Below are positions 9,735-20,799 of a DNA stretch of 64,000 bases, in pieces. The first letter of the stretch is position 1. The number at the start of each line of letters is the position of its first letter. The translations under genes and the position numbers were made by a program. The stretch is from Megamerina dolium (Eukaryota; Arthropoda; Insecta; Diptera; Megamerinidae). Location of the stretch: contig OY978525.1 in NCBI GenBank assembly GCA_963854835.1, positions 79,477,628-79,541,627 of the forward strand, written 5' to 3'. Under the pieces are notes generated by a model, which had not been told where the DNA came from, did no database searches, and saw only the letters and a list, made by a program, of their open reading frames with translations.

Positions 9735-11015
9735 GGTCGACCAAATTATACTCTGCATATGTAGATATATATATAAAAAGTTTACTCGAATGTCCATCTT
9801 TTTCTTTTATTTCCACTTTTCGAGAAACAATTTTTGCATATCCTACTATTTTACACCCGAAATATGGTTGACTTTGACGAAGTACTTTGTATGTTATGAG
9901 GGTTCTAAAAGGAATAATTTAAAGGAGGTTTTTAAGATAATTCCGAGGCTTAGTATAGGAGCTATATAAACAGTGGGAGTGGCTTACCTCTTTCTTGTAA
10001 ATCCAATTAATTTGTCAATATTAATCCACACCTTAAATTTGGTTATACTACGTTGAATTGTTCCTAAGTTATTGCTAATTTTTTTTTTAATTTTCGTAAC
10101 TTTTTATGGCAACCCCATTAAGAAGTGGGCGTGGCACGCTGATTTTTTGCCAGATTATTTACGACTACCACATTAACCTAAGTATTAATTATGATTGTTC
10201 TAGACAGAAGGATGCAGAAGTTACAGCTATTTAAATGTAAAAGAAATTCAGTCATTTTGTATGATAGCTACTATAAACAGTGGGCGTGGTGAGTCCATTT
10301 CCTGTGAGTCTAGTTGCTCTAACAATACTAATCCATACCCTAAATCTGGTTGTTCTACGCTGAATAGTTTGCAAGTTATAACAGTTAAAATTTTTTTTTT
10401 AATTTCCGCAACTTTGTATGGGAGGCCCACGAAGGAGTGGGCGTGGCACACTGATTTTCTGCCAGATTATTTTCGACTACCATATTAATCTAAGTGTCAA
10501 TTATGGTTATCTATACAGAAGATTGTAGAAATTACAGCTGTTTCAATTTAAAAGAAGAAGACACTTTGTATGGGAGCTACTATAAAAAGTAGGCGTGGTT
10601 CGCCAATTTCTGGCAAAGTTATGTAGCAGTATAATGTAACGCTATGTGCTAAATATTAAGTGAGTCAAAGTTAGTTAAAAATTTTGAAAATTCCGACGTT
10701 AGTCGCTTTGAATGCTTGGTGTGGGCGTGGCTTTTGACTGATCATGCCCAATATCAATACTCCCCGTATTCTTGGATCATAGGTTACTTATGCCAAATTT
10801 CGTTACAATAGCTCAATATTTGTTCAAGTTATCGTGGAAACCAGCCTGGTGATGGACAGACGGATGGACGGACGGACATCGTTAAATCGAAAATTTAAGC
10901 GACGCTGATCACGAATATATATACTTTTCTATTTTTCTCCGGAGATTCCTTCAAGTGGTCACAAACATCTGACCGAAATGAATATACTTTGCATATTACA
11001 TTATACAGAGTATAA
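9735..11015. mobile_element. INE-1/DINE-1-like Helitron-derived repeat
   Basis: Non-coding sequence built of blocks with repeated TGGGCGTGGC motifs. Near the right end come GACGGATGGACGGACGGACA, then ATATATATACTTTTCTA, then a terminal TACAGAGTATAATAA. The left end carries the matching inverted TTATACTCTG (about 9736). This series (GTCCGTCCGTC block, TATATATATTC block, GCCACGCCCAC blocks) is the known layout of the Drosophila INE-1/DINE-1 family, read here in reverse. Length is about 1.28 kb, extended by an internal tandem repeat. Confidence 0.6.
9960..10740 (+). repeat. about 300-bp tandem repeat inside the INE-1-like element
   Basis: Unit a is 9960-10264, unit b 10265-10573, and a partial unit c runs from 10574 to about 10740. 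Each begins GCTAC/TATATAAACAGTGGGCGTGG. Units a and b continue through a TTTAATTTTCGCAACTTT-like stretch, GGGCGTGGCACGCTGATTTT and GCCAGATTATTT to a closing TTACAGCT and A-rich segment. Units a and b are clearly homologous but diverged. Confidence 0.75.
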
Positions 11016-11458
11016 TAAATAAAAATAATAAATTAAATAAATATAAAACTTCATAACTTCATGGTACAATATAAATAATTCATTTTAAAACTAAATAAAA
11101 ATCCCTTCTAATATAGTAATAAACTTAAATCATCACATTTTAATACAAAAAATCAGTCATAATATTATGATAAATGAAAAAAAAATATTTTACATGTTAA
11201 AATAAAAATAATCCATTTTATTAAAATAATAAAAAAAATACCCATGCTAATTAGTTTTAAGTGCTGTTCCATGGGGAAGCCCATGTAATGCAGTGCTGGA
11301 GCACATGGTCCTGCCCCATGATATCGCAATGTTAATTGAACCACATTCCTTATGGAGTAGTCCTTACACGCATGGATGGACTACACGCGATTTTTGCAGG
11401 GTTCATTCTTTGTCGTTTACTTCGTGTACGACAAACCAAACATTATTGTAAAAAACAC
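11016..11458. other. AT-rich spacer
   Basis: 11016-11260 is A/T-dominated with nothing recognisable. 11261-11458 is less biased and joins the truncated RTE copy at about 11459. I see no gene or known repeat. Confidence 0.5.
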
Positions 11459-13551
11459 CACGAAACATGGTAATTGGTGGTACCAGATTCCAACATCTCG
11501 ACATCCACAAAGCGACATGGCTGTCTCCAGATCAAAGATAAGAAACCAAATTGATCATGTGGTGATTGACGGAAGGCATGCTTCCAGTGTGATGGACGTG
11601 AAATCGATCCGTGGTGCCAACATCGACTCGGATCACTACCTTGTTGCAGCTAAGGTGCGCACACGTTTATGTGTCGCAAATAACAAGAGAAGTCCCACAC
11701 AGAGAAAGCTCGACGTCAGTAAGCTGCGATCACCAGAGACAACAGATGCATTTTCCACACGACTATCGGACCTGCTTATGCAGAACACTCCCCCCATTTG
11801 ATGGGTGGAAACATATATCCCACTCCATGACTGCTGATGCCAAGGAGGTAATCGGCATCTGAGGAATGAGTGGTATGATCAGGAGTGTCGCGACGTTACC
11901 GCAGAGAAAGACGTCGCCTACAGAAAAACCCTGCGTGCAGGCGCAACGCGAGCTGTTAGGGAGCGGTACAGAGAGAAAAGGAGTACAGAGAGACGTCTTC
12001 TTAGGTGCAAGAAGAGGGACTTGGAAAGACGCGAGTGTGAGGAGATGTGTACCGACAAGAACGAGACTCGAAAATTCTTAGAAAAGATCAAGCGCCTGAA
12101 TGGCGATTTATATCTCGGAGCCTCTTCTTGTCGTAAAGTGTACTGAGCCTATGGAGGGAACATTTCTCCACGTTACTGAATGGCTATGCTACGAACAATT
12201 CCGCTAATGGAGGAGGTTGCTCGATAACCCCAATTACAGATGATGCTATTGATGTTCCACCACCCGACTATGACGAGGTTGAAACGGCCATTTTGAGGCT
12301 GAGAAACAACAAAGCTGCAAAGATTGAAATCCATGCTCAACAACCTGATTGGACCTAATCAGTGTGGCTTCAGACCTGGTAAATCCACCATCGACCAGAT
12401 TTTCACACTGCGCCAAATCCTGGAGAAGACCCAAGAAAAACAGATCGACACACACCACCTATTTGTTGATTATAAAGCCGCTTTCGACAGTCCGGTAAGG
12501 GATTACCTCTACGCAACAATGTCTGAGTTCGGTATTCCTACAAAGCTCATTCAACTTTGTAGAATGACACTGCATAACTCCCGTTGTGTAGTAAAAATTG
12601 GGAAGGACCTCTCCACACCGTTTAGTACCGAATGGGGTTTCAGACAAGATGATTCGTTATCGTGCGAATTCTTCAATCTTATTATGGAGAAAATAATACG
12701 GGTTGCTGATCTACTACATAATGGCACTATCTTCAACAAAAGTGTCATGCTGTTATCGTATGCCGACGATATTGACATAATCGGCATGAACACGCGAGCA
12801 GTGAGTGCAGCATTCTCAGAGTTGGAAAGAGAGTCGCGTCGGATGGGTCTCACGGTGAACGAGGGCAAGACGAAGTATCTAGTGTCAACAAACAAAGAGT
12901 CCCGGCGTCTTGGACAGCACGTTACTGTTGACAACTACGCTTTGCAAGTAGTAAGGAACTTTGTCTATCTTGAAACCAGCATCAACAACTGTAATGACGT
13001 CAGCCTGGAGATCATGCGTAAGATAACTCTTACTAACAGGTGTTACTTTGGACTAAGTAAGCAATTGAGAAGTCGAGCCCTCTCTCGAAGAACGAAAACT
13101 ACACTCTACAAGCCTCTCATCATGCCTATCCTAACATATGACGTTGAAGCCTGGACAATTTCCACCTTGGATGAGCGAATGCTTGTAGTTTTCGAGAAAA
13201 AAGTCATACGTAAGATCTTTGGACTTATTTGCGTTGGTAGCGAGTACCGAATAAGGTACAACCATGAGCTGTACGAGCTGTATGTCGATATTGACATAGT
13301 AAAGCGCATTAAAATCCAGCGGCTGCGCTGGCTAGATCATGTCGAGTGAATGGAAGAACACGCTCCAGCTATGAAGGTGTTATATTCGGAACCCGCTGGA
13401 GGACGACGCAGAAGAGGAAGACCTAACCTCCGGTGGAAATACCAAGTACTGGAGAACCTGACGACGCGACCCGCCAGCTAGCGAAGAACAGAGATGGCTG
13501 GCGAAGCATGTTATTTTGGGCCTAAATCAATATCGGTTGTTATGGCCACAT
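11459..13551 (+). mobile_element. RTE-type LINE, 5'-truncated and internally deleted
   Basis: The sequence joins the RTE family inside the endonuclease (CGAAACATGGTAATTGGTGG, compare the minus strand at about 49680) and runs to the family's 3' end GGTTGTTATGGCCACATA. Endonuclease remnants contain RNQIDHVVIDGRHAS and GANIDSDHYLV. Between 12300 and 12325 about 110 codons of the reverse transcriptase fingers are deleted relative to the 47404-50593 copy. The 3' end abuts the tail of the R1/LOA LINE on the other strand. Confidence 0.85.
12324..13349 (+). pseudogene. RTE reverse transcriptase and C-terminal region
   Basis: The 341-codon open frame carries GPNQCGFRPGKSTIDQIFTL, DYKAAFDS, GFRQDDSLSC (normally G-RQGD-LSC) and the polymerase box YADDIDIIG. 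The thumb and connecting region (VNEGKTKYLVS, VYLETSINN, RCYFGLSKQLRSRALS) and the C-terminal RIKIQRLRWLDHVE follow. Just after 13349 a frame shift leads to the usual GRPNLRW tail. Although this stretch is open, the missing fingers and endonuclease frameshifts make the element dead. Confidence 0.85.
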
Positions 13552-13657
13552 AGGTTGGGTTAGGTTAGAGCGGCCGCACTCTCTCATGAGAGAGTGCGCA
13601 CATAGGCCAGAATTAGGCCCGTTGTGATACCGTCGCACGGATTTTTCCTTCGCCTAG

Positions 13658-14826
13658 CTACTCGCTGAACCAACCGGAATGTTGAATGAATTTTCGGAGA
13701 TTGAGAATATCAATTTGGGATAGTTGGGCTAGGTCACTCAAATGGTAAAGTCCTAGGAATTTTTTTCGATTTTTGCATAAAGTGGGGCAGGTGCATAGCA
13801 GATGTGAGATCGTCTTGAGTTCCTCCTCATCTCTGCAGCTTCTGCAGAAGTCATGAGTGAGGTTGCCCAGACCTAATATCACAGCGTGAGGACCTATGAG
13901 GCAGTGACAAGTGACCACTTCCACGTAGGTCGAGATATCTACCCTATTAAGATCGGCAAGTTTTGGTGAACGTTTCTTGCTGAGTAGGGGCCACAGAAAT
14001 TTCGCCGTCCTACAGATGGGTGTATCCGTCCATCTTTTCTGGAAGACGTTAGTGGTGATAACCTCCAATTTAAGCTTGCACGTGGCTATGGGGATCCCTA
14101 ACCGAGAATTCCCCTGGGTTAGAGGCTCATTTGTACCCTGTTTTGCAAGCTCGTCGGCTATGCAGTTTCCTCGTATACCCCTGTGTCCGGGTACCCAGCA
14201 CAGGAGAATATTGTGCTGCTCAGCCATCTCGTTAAGATATTTGCGGCAGTCAAGAATGGTCTTAGATTTCACGAGAAATGAGTCCAGGGCCTTAATTGCA
14301 GCTTGGCTGTCGCTCAAGATGCAGATGTCTCTGCGGGAGACAAAGCTCTGTTTGATCCAAGTAGGTGCATTGTGAATTGCTTTAACTTCTGCCTGAAACA
14401 CACTACAGTGGTCAGGCAGGCGGAAAGAAATATTAATTCGGAATACACACCTGCTCCCACCTTTCCATTAAGCTTAGAGCCATCAGTAAAGATGAGAGTA
14501 TAATTTGGCATGAATCCTTCCGCCTCCCAGGCGAACCTATCAGGGAAGGAGGTTAGGAATTTCCGTTCAAAGGCATATGTCGGCTTGATATAATCAAGTG
14601 AAGTTTCAATATTAAAAGTTTCCAATATGCTATCATGTCCGAAGGACTTTGATGTCCATTGGTACAGGCCAGTAAGGCGTAAAGCAGAATTGGCCGCCAG
14701 CTGCTTACCAAGTAAGTCAAGCGGAGTAAGATGTAGAAGCACTTCTAGTGCTAACGTTGGAGTTGTTCTCAGTGCTCCTGTTATTAAAATACAAGCGCTC
14801 TTGTATTTTTTCAAGGGGCCTGACAT
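13658..14826 (-). pseudogene. LINE RNase H domain and C-terminal Cys/His cluster
   Basis: Two overlapping frames (14314-14826 and 13658-14401) together give RNase H: IFTDGSKLNGKVGAG with the first Asp, FQAEVKAIHNA with Glu, ILSDSQAAIKAL with Asp and WVPGHRGIRGNCIADELAK with Asp. After it comes a C-terminal cluster FCRSCRDEEELKTISHLLCTC. A frameshift near 14400 splits the domain, which would remove RNA from the RNA-DNA hybrid during insertion. Confidence 0.85.
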
Positions 14827-14987
14827 GGGAGGACTTAGTAAGTGCAGTCCACCAGGTCAGTACTCCATACAGGAGGACTGGCCTGATAACCGCCTTGTAA
14901 ATCCAACAAACAATTTTCGGTTGCATACCCCACTTTTTCCCTATTGCTTTTTTACAGGAATAGAGTGCAGTGCTGGCTTTCTCAACC

Positions 14988-16331
14988 CTACAAGTGATGT
15001 TTTTCTTCCAGTTTAGTTTTCGGTCTAGGACAATTCCTAGATAACGGGTTTTCTTCTCGCAGAATTAATGGGACCCCCCCTAGAGTGGGAACGTTTATGG
15101 GTGGTGTTTTATGCTTTGTGGAGAACAAAATCAGCTCAGTTTTTTGTGGGTTCGCATTTAAGCCCCTATCCTTAGCCCATTTTGATAACATATTAAGATT
15201 GATTTGAATAATGTCCCTTAGTATTTCCGGAAATTTTCCAGCCACCAACAAGACAACGTCATCGGCATAAGCAATCACTCCGCACCCCTTCCTCTCTATT
15301 GCCCGTAGTAGTTCGTTAACTACCAAGTTCCATAGAATAGGGAAGAGTACCCCACATTGTGGGGTTCCTCTTCTTACACGTTTCGTGATGGTAGATCCAC
15401 CCAGTTCGGATGTATTGAGTCTATCTTTCAATAGCCGTTCTATCCAACTGCTAAACGTTACATCCACCCCGAGTCGTGCAAGAGCCTCCGTGATTGCTCT
15501 GGGCTGAACATTGTTGAAGGCACCTTCAATATCCGTGAAAGCCGCTAGTACAAATTCTTTATTATGAAGAGATTTCTCCACAATTGAAACTAACGCATGT
15601 AGCGCTGTTTAAACGGACTTTCCTTTTGTGTATGCATGTTGAGAAGGAGACAGCATGTCGCTGTTTATGGTGTATCTTAGATGGATGTCTAGTAATCTTT
15701 CCAGTGTTTTGAGTAAGAATGACGATAGACTAATTGGTCTAAAGTCCTTTGGGCTTGTATGGGAGCTCTTTCCAGCCTTAGGTTTGAAGACAACTTTGAC
15801 TTGTCGCCAGAGTTTCGGAATATAGCCAAGGCTTATGCAGGCAATGAAAATCTGCTTTAGCCATGGAAGAATGAGTTTGGCTACCTGTTGTAGCTGTGAT
15901 GGAATTATCCTGTTAGGTCCAGGGGATTTGTAAGGCTTGAACGTGTTTATCGCCCAAGTAATCTTCTCCGATGAAACTATTGAATTGTCTAACGGTAATG
16001 ACTTGTAATCAAGCGGGGTTTCAGTTTCAGACGGATCGTTTGGGAAATGTGCATTTACTAGCGTTTGCAGCGCTTCAGTAGAGGTTGTGGTCCACATTCC
16101 ATCTGGTTTGACCAGAACACTTGGAGTATGGGGTGATTTAGAAAGGATTTTCCTAAGTCTGGAAGCCTCAGAAACGTCTTCTATATCCCTACAGAAGCTC
16201 TTCCAGGCTTCCCTTTGGCATTTCCTGAGGTTGTATTTATAAGTTCTGAGGGCCGATTTATAACCCGCCCAATCTGATTTTAGGTGAGAGCTTTTAGTAC
16301 AATTGAAGAGCTTGCGACAGTCTTTTCTCAA
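14988..16331 (-). pseudogene. LINE reverse transcriptase domain
   Basis: Two open frames, 15609-16331 and 14988-15581, are separated by a TAA at 15606-15608 in an otherwise continuous frame. Landmarks are SPGPNRIIPSQL, PKDFRPISLSSFL, HAYTKGKS, TDIEGAFNNV, the LSTG-like RRGTPQCGVLFPILWNLVVN (normally TPQGGVLSP; the second Gly is Cys here) and the polymerase box YADDVVLL. The thumb GLNANPQKTELILF follows. The inverted copy has Glu instead of the TAA and Gly instead of the Cys. Confidence 0.9.
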
Positions 16332-16373
16332 ACTGTTGAACTCCTGGTTCCACCATGGAGGTTTACCTTTACC

Positions 16374-17189
16374 CTATTTCTTACGAATCGGACAGGACAA
16401 CTTGAATGCCTTGTTGAGAGTTTTTGTGAGGCAGTAGACTGTGGCGTCTATCTGATTTATGTTAGTTATAGTCGAAGGAGCTACGAGTAGATTAGAACTA
16501 ACTGACTCCCTGAAACGTGACCAGTTTGTCTTTTTTGGGTTTCTAAAGACCACTGGAGTAGGAGGTTTAAAATCTATGGCAAACTGTATGTATCTATGAT
16601 CAGAGAAGGAGTGCTGATCCAATACTCTCCAGTTTCTTATATGGTCTACAATGCCTTCGGTGGCAAGAGTTAAGTCTAGAACCTCCTGCTTATTTTTTGT
16701 TATAAAAGTTGGGGTCTCACCCCTGTTACACACTAGAAGGTTTGTTGTAAGGATATAATTAAACAGTGACTCACCTCTGTCGTTAATATCCCTGCTACCC
16801 CAGATTGTATGGTGCGCGTTGGCGTCGCATCCTATTATGAGTCCAGCCCTGGACTTTTGGGCATCTTCTATTAGATGTTTGAGATTGCTTGGTGGTGGTG
16901 ATTCCAGGTGGTCGTGGGCGAGGTAGGCTGATGCAAACCAGCAGCACGTACCTATATTCTCTGCGCATACCACCGTCGTATCTAAATCGCTGTAATTACA
17001 GAGTGAAAGAAAGGTTATTGATTTTCTTAGGAGTACGCAGGCACCACAAACCATGTTGCCAACTGTCCACGGCTCTTGGACCAGAACGATGTCTTCTCCG
17101 TCGGCTTCCAGACGAAGGATAAGAGTGGCTGAGGCCGCCTTAGACTTGTGCAGGTTTATCTGTAGGCAATGACGCATCCCCGCCACCAT
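16374..17189 (-). pseudogene. LINE apurinic-like endonuclease domain
   Basis: The 271-residue open frame starts MVAGMRHCLQINLHKSKAAS and contains the catalytic landmarks VLVQEPW (Glu), GCDANAHHTIWGS (Asp, Asn, His) and FSDHRYI (Asp-His). It nicks target DNA for target-primed reverse transcription. The frame ends at a TAG at about 16371, after CPIRKK; coding then resumes in the same direction (GKGKPPWW). The same TAG is present at 17743-17745 in the inverted copy. Confidence 0.85.
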
Positions 17190-17344
17190 TAGTCACTTTC
17201 GCTTCCACAGTAGTGACGTTGACCTCATCGTCTCCAGAGTCCAGCAACTCATCTTCCAGTAAAATCCGATCCACATACCCTGCAGCATCGGATTCTGAGG
17301 AGAACGAGTCGCGCGAGTCCTGCCACACAAGCATTCTGGAGCTT
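17140..17344 (-). pseudogene. possible ORF1 (gag-like) end of the LINE
   Basis: An open frame at 17140-17334 overlaps the endonuclease start by about 50 bases and encodes an acidic, Ser/Asp-rich segment (SESDAAGYVDRILLEDELLDS). Position and overlap fit the tail of an ORF1 protein, but no zinc knuckle is present in what remains. It is cut at 17344. Confidence 0.4.
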
Positions 17345-18892
17345 GTGAGTCACTGTTTAATTATATCCTTACAACAAACCGTCTAGTGTGTAACAGGGGT
17401 GAGACCCCAACTTTCATAACAAAAAATAAGCAGGAGGTTCTAGACTTAACTCTTGCCACCGAAGGCATTGTAGACCATATAAGAAACTGGAGAGTATTGG
17501 ATCAGCACTCCTTCTCTGATCATAGATACATACAGTTTGCCATAGATTTTAAACCTCCTACTCCAGTGGTCTTTAGAAACCCAAAAAAGACAAACTGGTC
17601 ACGTTTCAGGGAGTCAGTTAGTTCTAATCTACTCGTAGCTCCTTCGACTATAACTAACATAAATCAGATAGACGCCACAGTCTACTGCCTCACAAAAACT
17701 CTCAACAAGGCATTCAAGTTGTCCTGTCCGATTCGTAAGAAATAGGGTAAAGGTAAACCTCCATGGTGGAACCAGGAGTTCAACAGTTTGAGAAAAGACT
17801 GTCGCAAGCTCTTCAATTGTACTAAAAGCTCTCACCTAAAATCAGATTGGGCGGGTTATAAATCGGCCCTCAGAACTTATAAATACAACCTCAGGAAATG
17901 CCAAAGGGAAGCCTGGAAGAGCTTCTGTAGGGATATAGAAGACGTTTCTGAGGCTTCCAGACTTAGGAAAATCCTTTCTAAATCACCCCATACTCCAAGT
18001 GTTCTGGTCAAACCAGATGGAATGTGGACCACAACCTCTACTGAAGCGCTGCAAACGCTAGTAAATGCACATTTCCCAAACGATCCGTCTGAAACTGAAA
18101 CCCCGCTTGATTACAAGTCATTACCGTTAGACAATTCAATAGTTGCATCGGAGAAGATTACTTGGGCGATAAACACGTTCAAGCCTTACAAATCCCCTGG
18201 ACCTAACAGGATAATTCCATCACAGCTACAACAGGTAGCCAAACTCATTCTTCCATGGCTAAAGCAGATTTTCATTGCCTGCATAAGCCTTGGCTATATT
18301 CCGAAACTCTGGCGACAAGTCAAAGTTGTCTTCAAACCTAAGGCTGGAAAGAGCTCCCATACAAGCCCAAAGGACTTTAGACCAATTAGTCTATCGTCAT
18401 TCTTACCCAAAACACTGCAAAGATTACTAGACATCCATCTAAGATACACCATAAACAGCGACATGCTGTCTCCTTCTCAACATGCATACACAAAAGGAAA
18501 GTCCGTTGAAACAGCGCTACATGCGTTAGTTTCAATTGTGGAGAAATCTCTTCATAATAAAGAATTTGTACTAGCGGCTTTCACGGATATTGAAGGTGCC
18601 TTCAACAATGTTTAGCCCAGAGCAATCACGGAGGCTCTTGCACGACTCGGGGTGGATGTAACGTTTAGCAGTTGGATAGAACGGCTATTGAAAGATAGAC
18701 TCAATACATCCGAGCTGGGTGGATCTACCATCACGAAACGTGTAAGAAGAGGAACCCCACAAGGTGGGGTATTCTCCCCTGTTCTATGGAACTTGGTAGT
18801 TAACGAACTACTACGGGAAATAGAGAGGAAGGGGTGCGAAGTGATTGCTTATGCCGATGACGTTGTCTTGTTGGTGGCTGGAAAATTTCCGG
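17345..18892 (+). mobile_element. inverted partial copy of the R1/LOA LINE
   Basis: This is the reverse complement of 15227-16774 at close to 99% identity with no net length difference (both 1,548 bp). It begins inside the endonuclease (CNRGETPTF) and ends just after the polymerase box (YADDVVLLVAGKFP). Open frames are 17386-17745, 17788-18615 and 18652-18909. It shares the TAG after CPIRKK with the other arm, has its own stop at 18613-18615 (Gln in the other arm) and keeps the consensus TPQGGVFSP. At 18892 it joins an RTE fragment. Confidence 0.9.
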
Positions 18893-19016
18893 GACTCTTT
18901 GTTTGTTGACACTAGATACTTCGTCTTGCCCTCGTTCACCGTAAGACCCATCCGACGCGACTCTCTTTCCAACTCTGAGTATGCTGCACTGTCAATATCG
19001 TTGGCATACGATAACA
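18893..19016 (-). mobile_element. RTE-type LINE fragment, minus orientation
   Basis: It matches the RTE reverse-transcriptase region around GLTVNEGKTKYLVS and the polymerase box (YANDID, with an internal deletion of about 20-40 bases after SAAYSELERESRR). It joins the inverted LINE copy on its left and a plus-oriented RTE fragment on its right, so the same coding segment occurs in both orientations within about 500 bases. Confidence 0.8.
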
Positions 19017-19762
19017 CTCGATAATCTCAATTGCAGATGATGGTGTTGATGTTCCACCACCTGACTATGACGAGGTTTAAACGGCCATTTTGAGGCAGAA
19101 GAACAGCAAAGGTGCAGGTGCTAATAGCCTGCCTGCCGAGTTGTTTGAGACCGGAGGCGATGAACTGCTCGTCTGCATGCACCAGTTCATAAGCAGAATA
19201 TGGTCGGATGAAAGCATGCCTGATGATTGGAGACTCAGTGTTCTCTGTCCCGTACATAAAAAAGCAGACATACGATACGATATATGGAGAAAATAATACG
19301 AGATGCTGATCTACGACATAATGGCACTATCTTCAACAAAAATGTCATGCTGTTGCAGACGATATTTATATAATCCGCATAAACACGCGAGCAATCAGTG
19401 CAGCATTCTCGGAGTTGGAAAGAGAGTCGCGTCGAATGGGTTTCACGGTGAACGAGGGCAAGACGAAGTACCTAGTATCAACAAACAAAGAGTCCCATCG
19501 TCTTGGACAGCACGTCACTGTTGACAATTACGCTTTGGAAGTAGTAAGGGACTTTGTCTATCTTGGAACCAGCATTAACAGCAGTAATGACTTCAGCCTG
19601 GAGATATCGCGAAGGATCACTCTTGCTAACAGGTGCTACCTTGAACTAAGTAAGCAGTGCAGAAGTCGAGCCTTCTTTCGAGAAACGGAAATCACACTCT
19701 ACAATTCTTTCATCATGAATACGACGTTCTATTCGACCTAAATCGATAATGGGTTGTTATGG
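19017..19762 (+). mobile_element. RTE-type LINE fragment, plus orientation, internally deleted
   Basis: It begins in the linker before RT (DDGVDVPPPDYDEV), continues through GANSLPAELFETGGDELLVCM and LSVLCPVHKKAD, then jumps to MEKIIRDADL, NEGKTKYLVSTNKES and VYLGTSINSSN. It ends with the family 3' end GGGTTGTTATGGCCACATAAG. Large parts of RT are missing. Confidence 0.85.
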
Positions 19763-19989
19763 CCACATAAGATAAAATAGCCTTTTACAATAACTTCATA
19801 AGCTTTCGACAAGCTTTAGATTAACGTACTATGTCAACGCACTGTGATTTTTTTATTATTGTGTTTATATTAGGATTTTTAATTTTTTTTCATTAATTCA
19901 ATTCATATATATTTTTTTCTTTTACGAAATAATATGCTGTGCTTGAAATATTTAAGAAGCGTGAATTTTGCTAAATACCCATTTAAGGG
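19763..19989. other. AT-rich segment sharing a repeat with 8680-8760
   Basis: No gene is seen. 19855-19935 resembles 8680-8760 (TTATATTAGGATTTTTAATT, then TTTTTTTCTTTTACGAAATAAT). Confidence 0.4.
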
Positions 19990-20735
19990 GCGTTAATTTT
20001 TGTGATATTGAGATATGGAGTGCTTCACATGCCTCCATAGCCCTTCAATTATGTTGGTGTGCTGCAGAGTTTCGGGGTCTCTGCGTCTTATATACAAAAC
20101 CCTCCTCCGATAAATAGTCGTAAGCCTTAGATATAAGACAAAAAAGCAGAAGTTGCTACCTGTCTCTACACCTCTACACACCCACTGCCCTTTAACTGCA
20201 TGATCCCGGTGGTACTTCTGCCTCCCGAACTTACTTTCGTTGATTTCACCAGTTTTTCCTACTACGCCAATTTTTGGGCTTTAGTGACCATACCATCATA
20301 TGCCACAAAAGCTTGACCAATCTATGGCCATATGACGCGAAATATCCAAGTCGTTCATTATAAATTCTTACGTCGTATTCTTCACCCATAAATATGAGAA
20401 TGCAAGTAATTTTTTATAGGCAACTTTGACTTGTCGAAGAAAGTGCAATTTCTCAGCGGCAAGTTTTTTTCTCTTTGCCGAAAACTTCGGATATCTATTA
20501 TATACAGAACATGAATACTATCTCCAAACTTAACCATCTAAAGTTCTGGCTGATTTCACCAGCTTAAATTTATGGCAATTAACATATTTGTAATCACCCT
20601 CCCATGGAATTAAATTCCATTACATTAATTGAGCGATTGCGTTATCGGGAACACTAAAACCATCCGTGGACCCGAACAAAATATAAATTTTTTATAAATT
20701 CAAATCACTCATTTTAACAACTGAATCAACAAAAA
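19990..20735 (-). pseudogene. Merlin-type (IS1595/ISXO2-like) transposase relic
   Basis: The minus strand gives, in order, a frameshifted N-terminal region, VGKTGEINESKFGRQKYHRD (the ISXO2 signature around the first acidic residue is usually IDESKFGRRKY) and GHAVKGQWVCRGVETGSN. It then jumps, with the middle of the domain deleted, to QHTNIIEGLWRHVKHSI, the conserved C-terminal signature with the last catalytic Glu. The open part is 19993-20181. Merlin is a cut-and-paste DNA transposon superfamily. I could not delimit its TIRs. Confidence 0.75.
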
Positions 20736-20799
20736 CCAAATCAATCAAAGCAATTTCCAATAATTGTTATATTTTGAAATAACGAGGATTTCAAAAGTG

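Larger units (their letters stand above)
13552..17344 (-). mobile_element. R1/LOA-type LINE with endonuclease, RT and RNase H
   Basis: One LINE copy on the minus strand, 5'-truncated at 17344 where an inverted copy of the same element begins. Order on the minus strand is a possible ORF1 end (17334-17190), endonuclease (17189-16500), reverse transcriptase (16331-14990), RNase H (14826-13900), a C-terminal Cys/His cluster, then a 3' end of TAACC-type repeats at 13552-13566. The 3' end contains a self-complementary CACTCTCTCATGAGAGAGTG (13571-13590). An RNase H after the RT fits the I/LOA/R1 group; the exact clade is uncertain. Stops at about 16371 and 15608 and frameshifts after 14990 inactivate it. 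Confidence 0.85.
15227..18892. repeat. 1,548-bp inverted repeat with a 570-bp spacer
   Basis: Left arm 15227-16774, spacer 16775-17344, right arm 17345-18892. Breakpoints are sharp: the arms share GTGAGTCACTG at the inner edge and TTTCCGG at the outer edge. A transcript crossing the region could fold into a nearly perfect long hairpin. Confidence 0.9.

Noticed and set aside
17345..18892. Twin priming (5' inversion of a single LINE insertion) as the cause of the inverted repeat
   Set aside because: Twin priming inverts a segment without duplicating it; here the same 1,548 bp is present in both orientations.
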